64,000 bases of DNA, from assembly GCF_000009625.1 (NCBI RefSeq), contig NC_002678.2:186001-250000 (forward strand). Reading direction: 5' to 3'. The notes below the pieces were generated by a model. It worked only from the letters and a program-made list of their open reading frames with translations, was not told the DNA's origin and ran no database searches. The translations under genes and the position numbers were made by a program. Each line of letters opens with the position of its first letter. The stretch's first letter is position 1. The DNA is from Mesorhizobium japonicum MAFF 303099 (GTDB lineage: Bacteria; Pseudomonadota; Alphaproteobacteria; Rhizobiales; Rhizobiaceae). This document shows positions 59,957 through 64,000 of the stretch, piece by piece.

Positions 59957-61378
59957 TTGACCAACGAAAACACATTGCCCAGCAACGTCACCGCGGAACT
60001 CTCCGGTTTCGCAGCGCTGGGAATCACGGGTGCGCTGCTCAAGGCCACCCACAATGCCGGATTCACCGAACCGAAGCCGATCCAGATGCAGGCAATCCCG
60101 CCGCAGCTGGAAGGCCGTGACATTTTCGGCATCGCGCAGACCGGCTCCGGCAAGACCGCGGCCTTTGCGCTGCCCATCCTGTCGAAGATCATCGCGCTCG
60201 GCACCAAGCGGCGCGCCAAGACGACCCGCGCGCTGATCCTGGCGCCGACCCGCGAACTCGCCGTGCAGATCGAGGATACCATCAAGATCCTCGCCAAGGG
60301 CGCCCATGTCTCGACGGCACTCGTGCTGGGAGGCGTCTCGCGCTTCAGCCAGGTGAAGAAGGTTGCTCCCGGCGTCGATATCCTGATTGCCACGCCCGGC
60401 CGGTTGACCGACCTGGTGCGCGAGGGCGACCTCATCCTCTCCGATACCAAATGGCTGGTGCTGGACGAGGGCGACCGCATGCTCGACATGGGCTTCATCA
60501 ACGACGTCAAGCGCATCGCCAAGGCGACCGCGCCTGACCGCCAGACGGCGCTGTTCTCGGCCACCATGCCGGACGAGATCGCCGAACTGGCAAAGGGCCT
60601 GTTGAAGAACCCCGTCCGCATCGAAGTCTCGCCGCAAAGCACCGCGGCGGCTGAGATCGTCCAGGGCGTCGTCTTCGCCCGCACCAAGCAGAAGCGCCAG
60701 GTGCTGTCGACGATGCTCGCAGACGAGGCGATGAAGTCCGTCATCATTTTTTCCCGTACCAAGCATGGCGCCGACAGGGTGACCAAGGACCTCGAGCGCG
60801 ATGGCTTCAAGGCCGCCGTCATCCATGGCAACAAGTCGCAGAATGCCCGTCAGAAGGCGCTGAACGATTTCCGTGAGGGATCGGTCCGCATTCTGGTCGC
60901 GACGGACATCGCGGCGCGCGGCATCGACGTACCCGGCATCAGCCATGTCGTGAATTTCGACCTGCCGGACGAGGCTGAAAGCTACGTCCACCGCATCGGC
61001 CGCACCGGCCGCAACGGCATGGACGGCATCGCGATCACGCTTTGCGATCCTTCGGAGAACAGCAAGCTGCGCCAGGTCGAGCGCATCATCCGCACCAAGC
61101 TGCCGATCGTTGCCGACCATCTCGGCAGCCCCGATCCGCAGCGCAATCCGGCTGAAAAGAACGAGCGCTTCGAGCCCGCCAATGATCGCAACGACCGCAA
61201 TGGCCGTCGCGACGGCAGGCGGCCGGGCGGCGAGAACAAGGGCAACGGCTTTGGCAAGAAGCGCTTCGGCGACAAGCCGGCCTTTGCCGGTGAGCGCAAG
61301 CCGGAAGGCGCCAAGCCCTTCAAGGGCAACAACAAGCGCCGTTTCGGCGGCAAGCGTCCGGCAGCGCGGGCTGCTTAA
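59957..61378 (+). CDS. DEAD-box-type RNA helicase with DEGD motif, RhlE-like
   Basis: 473 residues, starting at TTG 59957. Unwinds RNA, often in ribosome assembly or RNA decay. Q-motif GFTEPKPIQMQAIP, motif I AQTGSGKT (60-67), motif III SAT, and motif VI HRIGRTGRNG are intact. Motif II reads DEGD (170-173), not DEAD. The Asp-Glu pair that binds Mg-ATP is kept. The C-terminal tail from about residue 395 is rich in Gly, Arg, Lys and Asn, as in RNA-binding helicase tails. A terminator follows. Confidence 0.9.
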   Translation: MTNENTLPSNVTAELSGFAALGITGALLKATHNAGFTEPKPIQMQAIPPQLEGRDIFGIAQTGSGKTAAFALPILSKIIALGTKRRAKTTRALILAPTRELAVQIEDTIKILAKGAHVSTALVLGGVSRFSQVKKVAPGVDILIATPGRLTDLVREGDLILSDTKWLVLDEGDRMLDMGFINDVKRIAKATAPDRQTALFSATMPDEIAELAKGLLKNPVRIEVSPQSTAAAEIVQGVVFARTKQKRQVLSTMLADEAMKSVIIFSRTKHGADRVTKDLERDGFKAAVIHGNKSQNARQKALNDFREGSVRILVATDIAARGIDVPGISHVVNFDLPDEAESYVHRIGRTGRNGMDGIAITLCDPSENSKLRQVERIIRTKLPIVADHLGSPDPQRNPAEKNERFEPANDRNDRNGRRDGRRPGGENKGNGFGKKRFGDKPAFAGERKPEGAKPFKGNNKRRFGGKRPAARAA

Positions 61379-61437
61379 CCAAGCCTCGTCGCGGTCGGCC
61401 AAGTCTTGGCGCTTGGCTGGTTGCCTAACTGATAGAG

Positions 61438-61473
61438 AAAGGGCGGCTGAAGCGATGCTTCAGCCGCCCTTTT
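61438..61473 (+). terminator. Terminator after the helicase gene
   Basis: GGGCGGCTGAAGC at 61441-61453 pairs with GCTTCAGCCGCCC at 61457-61469 around GAT, flanked by AAA and TTTT; could act on both strands. Confidence 0.95.
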
Positions 61474-61485
61474 CGTCTCTGCACT

Positions 61486-62460
61486 CTACTTCGCCACCGC
61501 CTCGACCCAGACGGCAATCCGTTGCGCGAGAAATGCCGTGGTCGATGGCGACAGCACATCGCCGGCAATGACATGGTTGTCCGGATCGCCGGTGTCGTCG
61601 ACCGGCACCAGTTCGTGCGGTGCCCCCCAACGCCCTGCGATCTCGCGAGTGCGGTCTGGCCGCACCACCCTGTCCGAATCCGAGAAGATGAACAGGGCAG
61701 GGATATCAGCCTTCTCCACCGGCGCCCTATAGGCGAGTTCCGTCAATGCCTGCATCGGCAGCGTCGCGGCAACCGGATATCTGGTGGTCCAGAATTTCTG
61801 GTGCAGCGCGTTGCGCGCCACGAAACTGCGCTCCTTGCCGATCACGAGTTCGGCGATCTGTTTGCCCCAGGGCATGGTCAGGATCTCGGCGCCGGATGCC
61901 TTTACGCCGAAATTGGGCGAGATGAACGCAATGGCAGCCACCCCATTCGATGCGCCGGGCTGCGTTGCTGCCCATGCCGCCAGCGAGCCGCCGGTCGAGG
62001 TCGAGATGACGATCACCTTGTCGCCGATCGCCCGGCCGATGGCGAGCGCTTCCTCATAGTCGTTGATCCAGCCATTGACGCTGCCCTGCGTCATCGCCGC
62101 GCCGTCCTGCCCGTGACCGGTCAGGCGGGTGTAGAAGAGATTGGCTTCGAGCAGGTCGGCCACGTCGTCGGGCAGCGGGCGGACCTCGCCCTTTGAGGCC
62201 GAGAAACCGTGGATGTAGACGATCGACAGCGGCGTCTTGGCATGCACCATAGGATTGGCCCAGACGATCTCCTTCTCCAGCCCGTCGCGGATACCGGGCA
62301 CGGCGGCCTCCTCCTTGGCCACATAGGCCTGCGGATCGTCACCGATGACAGAGGGGTCAAAGCGGATCGTGGTGTTGACGGGAACGCGTGGACCGTAGAC
62401 GAAGGCCAATGCAAGGACGGCGACCAGGGCCAGCACAGCAAGCACGATCCGTCGCCCCAT
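61486..62460 (-). CDS. Alpha/beta hydrolase with N-terminal membrane anchor
   Basis: 324 residues. A hydrophobic helix at residues 5-22 is a signal anchor or uncleaved signal peptide. The hydrolase fold has the oxyanion HGF at 84-86 and a nucleophile elbow S-T-S-T-G with Ser155. Late Asp and His (SDSDRVV, DPDNHVI) complete a triad. ATG at complement of 62458-62460 follows GGAG; the frame extends four codons upstream to a GTG at 62472. Substrate not predictable. It is followed on the minus strand by nothing nearby; the SDR gene is 94 bases upstream. Confidence 0.85.
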   Translation of the reverse strand: MGRRIVLAVLALVAVLALAFVYGPRVPVNTTIRFDPSVIGDDPQAYVAKEEAAVPGIRDGLEKEIVWANPMVHAKTPLSIVYIHGFSASKGEVRPLPDDVADLLEANLFYTRLTGHGQDGAAMTQGSVNGWINDYEEALAIGRAIGDKVIVISTSTGGSLAAWAATQPGASNGVAAIAFISPNFGVKASGAEILTMPWGKQIAELVIGKERSFVARNALHQKFWTTRYPVAATLPMQALTELAYRAPVEKADIPALFIFSDSDRVVRPDRTREIAGRWGAPHELVPVDDTGDPDNHVIAGDVLSPSTTAFLAQRIAVWVEAVAK

Positions 62461-62554
62461 CGCAGACTCCACGCAACAACAACAAGCCTATGGCGGTGGC
62501 CATGAACAGGCAACGGCCGTTCAGGCAGTCACACCACCAAATCCTGTGGGCATC

Positions 62555-63376
62555 CTATTCGTTGGGTGGCTTGCGCTCGTAATGCAGCGGCCGTGCCTTC
62601 CAGCTGGTCATCAAGCTGATCACCCATCGGCTTATCGGCCTGGGCAACAAAGCGAGAAATTTCAGCGGCCAGCTCGTTCGGTAAGGAAAGGTGACTTCGA
62701 AGCCGCCAGATTTGATTGCCTTGATCATGCGGCGCGTCGCGCGGGTGACGGGCATCAGGCCCGGCATCGGCAGCATGTTCTTTTCGGTCAGCGGCGTGTC
62801 GACAAAGCCGGGGTTTATCACCTGGACGCGGATGTTCATCTTGTCGAAATCATACTTCAGCGACTCGGCCAGGATGTTGATCGCCGCCTTGGTGCCGCCA
62901 TAGGCGGCAGTGGTTGGCCAGCCGAAATAGGCGGTAACCGATCCGACCAGCACGACATGGCCGCGCGATCGCACGCGCATATACTCAACGACCGGCACCA
63001 AGCCGTTGATGATGCCGAAATAATTAACTTCGAAAGTGCGGCGAAAGTCCTTGACGACGAGGGCTTCTCCAGGCGTCGAAATGTAGTTTCCGGCATTGAA
63101 GACGGCGAGCACGATAGGGCCGAGCTCCTTCTCGATCGCGGCCACCGTTCTTGCCATGCGCGGCTCGTCCGTGACGTCGCAGGGAAAGGCCGTGACGCTG
63201 CCCGGCATCTGCGCGGTCTCGACGATGAGCGTGTCGATCGGATCATCGTCCAGTGCCGTTACCGCCACCGCATAGCCCTGGGACGCCAGATCCCTGGCCA
63301 GCGAGCGGCCAATGCCGCTGCTGCCGCCCGTGACCCAGGCGACGCCGTGTTTCGGATCGGCCCGATAGAGTGTCAT
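62555..63376 (-). CDS. Short-chain dehydrogenase/reductase
   Basis: 273 residues. Classical SDR: TGGSSGIG at 16-23, NAG at 94-96, Ser146, Tyr159 and Lys163 as the catalytic residues (YGGTK). C-terminal residues beyond about 220 are hydrophobic (WPLKFLALLPRPI), possibly membrane-associated. ATG at complement of 63374-63376. It lies upstream of the hydrolase on the same strand, so the two may be one transcript. Substrate unknown. Confidence 0.92.
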   Translation of the reverse strand: MTLYRADPKHGVAWVTGGSSGIGRSLARDLASQGYAVAVTALDDDPIDTLIVETAQMPGSVTAFPCDVTDEPRMARTVAAIEKELGPIVLAVFNAGNYISTPGEALVVKDFRRTFEVNYFGIINGLVPVVEYMRVRSRGHVVLVGSVTAYFGWPTTAAYGGTKAAINILAESLKYDFDKMNIRVQVINPGFVDTPLTEKNMLPMPGLMPVTRATRRMIKAIKSGGFEVTFPYRTSWPLKFLALLPRPISRWVISLMTSWKARPLHYERKPPNE

Positions 63377-63545
63377 GTTGCGCCCTGCCGAGTTGTTGGT
63401 GCCTTGCTCTAGCGGTGAAGAAATCGAATGAAAAGAGTGCTTTTCGACCACAGATGAAAATGAACCGTGCGATATCGAGCCAGCTCTGGAGGGCGTGGAT
63501 GTACAGCAGTACCCGAAATGCGACTGGACCAGGCAAATTCTTGCC

Positions 63546-63574
63546 TTGAAACCAAAGCTTCGGGTTTCTAGGGT
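63546..63574 (+). promoter_or_regulatory. Candidate promoter of cysK
   Basis: TTGAAA at 63546-63551 and TAGGGT at 63569-63574 with a 17-base spacer, 28 bases before the gene start. By eye only. Confidence 0.35.
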
Positions 63575-63602
63575 TTCGGCGCACGCACACAAGGAATCCT
63601 GA

Positions 63603-64000
63603 ATGCCCCGTTCTGTGATCGACGCGATCGGCAACACGCCTCTGATCCGCCTTAACAAAGCGTCCGAAGAAACCGGCTGCGAGATCCTGGGCAAGGCCGA
63701 ATTCATGAATCCGGGGCAATCAGTCAAGGATCGCGCCGGGCTTTTCATCATCCGCGACGCCGAACGGCGCGGCCTATTGAAGCCGGGCGGCGTCATCGTC
63801 GAGGGAACGGCAGGCAATACGGGCATCGGGCTGACGCTGGTCGCCAAGGCGCTGGGTTATCGCACGGTCATCGTCATTCCCGATACGCAGAGCCAGGAAA
63901 AGAAGGACACGATCCGGCTACTCGGCGCCGAGCTGATCGAGGTGCCGGCCGTGCCCTACAAGAACCCCAACAATTACGTGAAACTGTCGGGACGGCTGGC
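63603..64000 (+). CDS. cysK: Cysteine synthase A, N-terminal part (cut by window edge)
   Basis: 132 codons are present and the frame is open at the window end. Converts O-acetylserine and sulfide to cysteine with PLP. The PLP-lysine motif [11 protein letters not shown] and the phosphate/substrate-binding [10 protein letters not shown] are both seen. ATG 63603 follows AAGGA. The start is well supported by the family N-terminus ([15 protein letters not shown]). Confidence 0.93.
   Translation, partial: MPRSVIDAIGNTPLIRLNKASEETGCEILGKAEFMNPGQSVKDRAGLFIIRDAERRGLLKPGGVIVEGTAGNTGIGLTLVAKALGYRTVIVIPDTQSQEKKDTIRLLGAELIEVPAVPYKNPNNYVKLSGRL

Noticed and set aside
59561..61402. 613-codon minus frame over the helicase gene and pccB spacer
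   Set aside because: Overlaps a well-supported helicase; no family, no start signal.

Overview
The window is high-GC alphaproteobacterial chromosome, most like the order Rhizobiales and probably Mesorhizobium or a close relative. Supporting signs: the ribosomal order is alphaproteobacterial (adk directly after secY, no rpmJ before rpsM, no rpsD between rpsK and rpoA). There are two tuf genes. A eukaryotic-type glutamine synthetase (GlnII) sits beside a bacterial glnB-glnA pair, and an L-arabinose/D-galactose 1-dehydrogenase resembles the Azospirillum enzyme. Genus is inferred from gene content and order only.

Layout. 1-0.3 kb: 3' end of the first tuf. 0.4-3.3 kb: a small accessory cassette (tandem ClpP-like periplasmic protein, group II truncated hemoglobin, putative glycolipid-binding protein). 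3.3-15.9 kb: tRNA-Trp, secE, nusG, rplK, rplA, rplJ, rplL, rpoB, rpoC, with RNA structures in the spacers. 16.1-18.4 kb: an O-methyltransferase and a reverse-strand sugar dehydrogenase pair, separating rpoC from rpsL. 18.9-37.8 kb: the str, S10, spc and alpha operons as one forward block ending at a strong terminator after rplQ. 38-47.6 kb: Do-type protease, rarA, an envelope-flavoured island (DUF930 protein, LpxO-like dioxygenase, GT-C-like membrane protein), crcB, an RluA-family pseudouridine synthase, an EamA transporter and the F1-ATPase chaperone Atp12. 47.8-49.7 kb: an MHS-type transporter with a large periplasmic insertion. 50-54.1 kb: nitrogen assimilation, with glnII facing glnB-glnA. 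54.5-58 kb: NnrDE fused enzyme and a coupled secreted CxxCH protein. 58-64 kb: pccB, a DEGD-box helicase, an alpha/beta hydrolase, an SDR oxidoreductase and the 5' part of cysK.

How it works together. The first 38 kb encodes the core of transcription (RpoA, RpoB, RpoC, NusG), translation (about 30 ribosomal proteins, EF-G, EF-Tu) and protein export (SecE, SecY). Several spacers carry candidate autoregulatory RNA elements: an L1-site mimic before rplK, a multi-hairpin leader before rplJ, and overlapping hairpins before rpoB. The nitrogen region pairs two glutamine synthetase isozymes with their PII regulator; sigma-54 promoter matches precede glnII (full match) and glnB (one mismatch).

No CRISPR array, prophage, insertion sequence or obvious defence system was seen. 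The most unusual items are the tandem ClpP-like protein whose second copy has lost the predicted catalytic pair, the transporter with an inserted periplasmic domain, the secreted CxxCH protein coupled to nnr, the peptidase remnant between the two glutamine synthetases, and the set of structured spacers in the ribosomal cluster.
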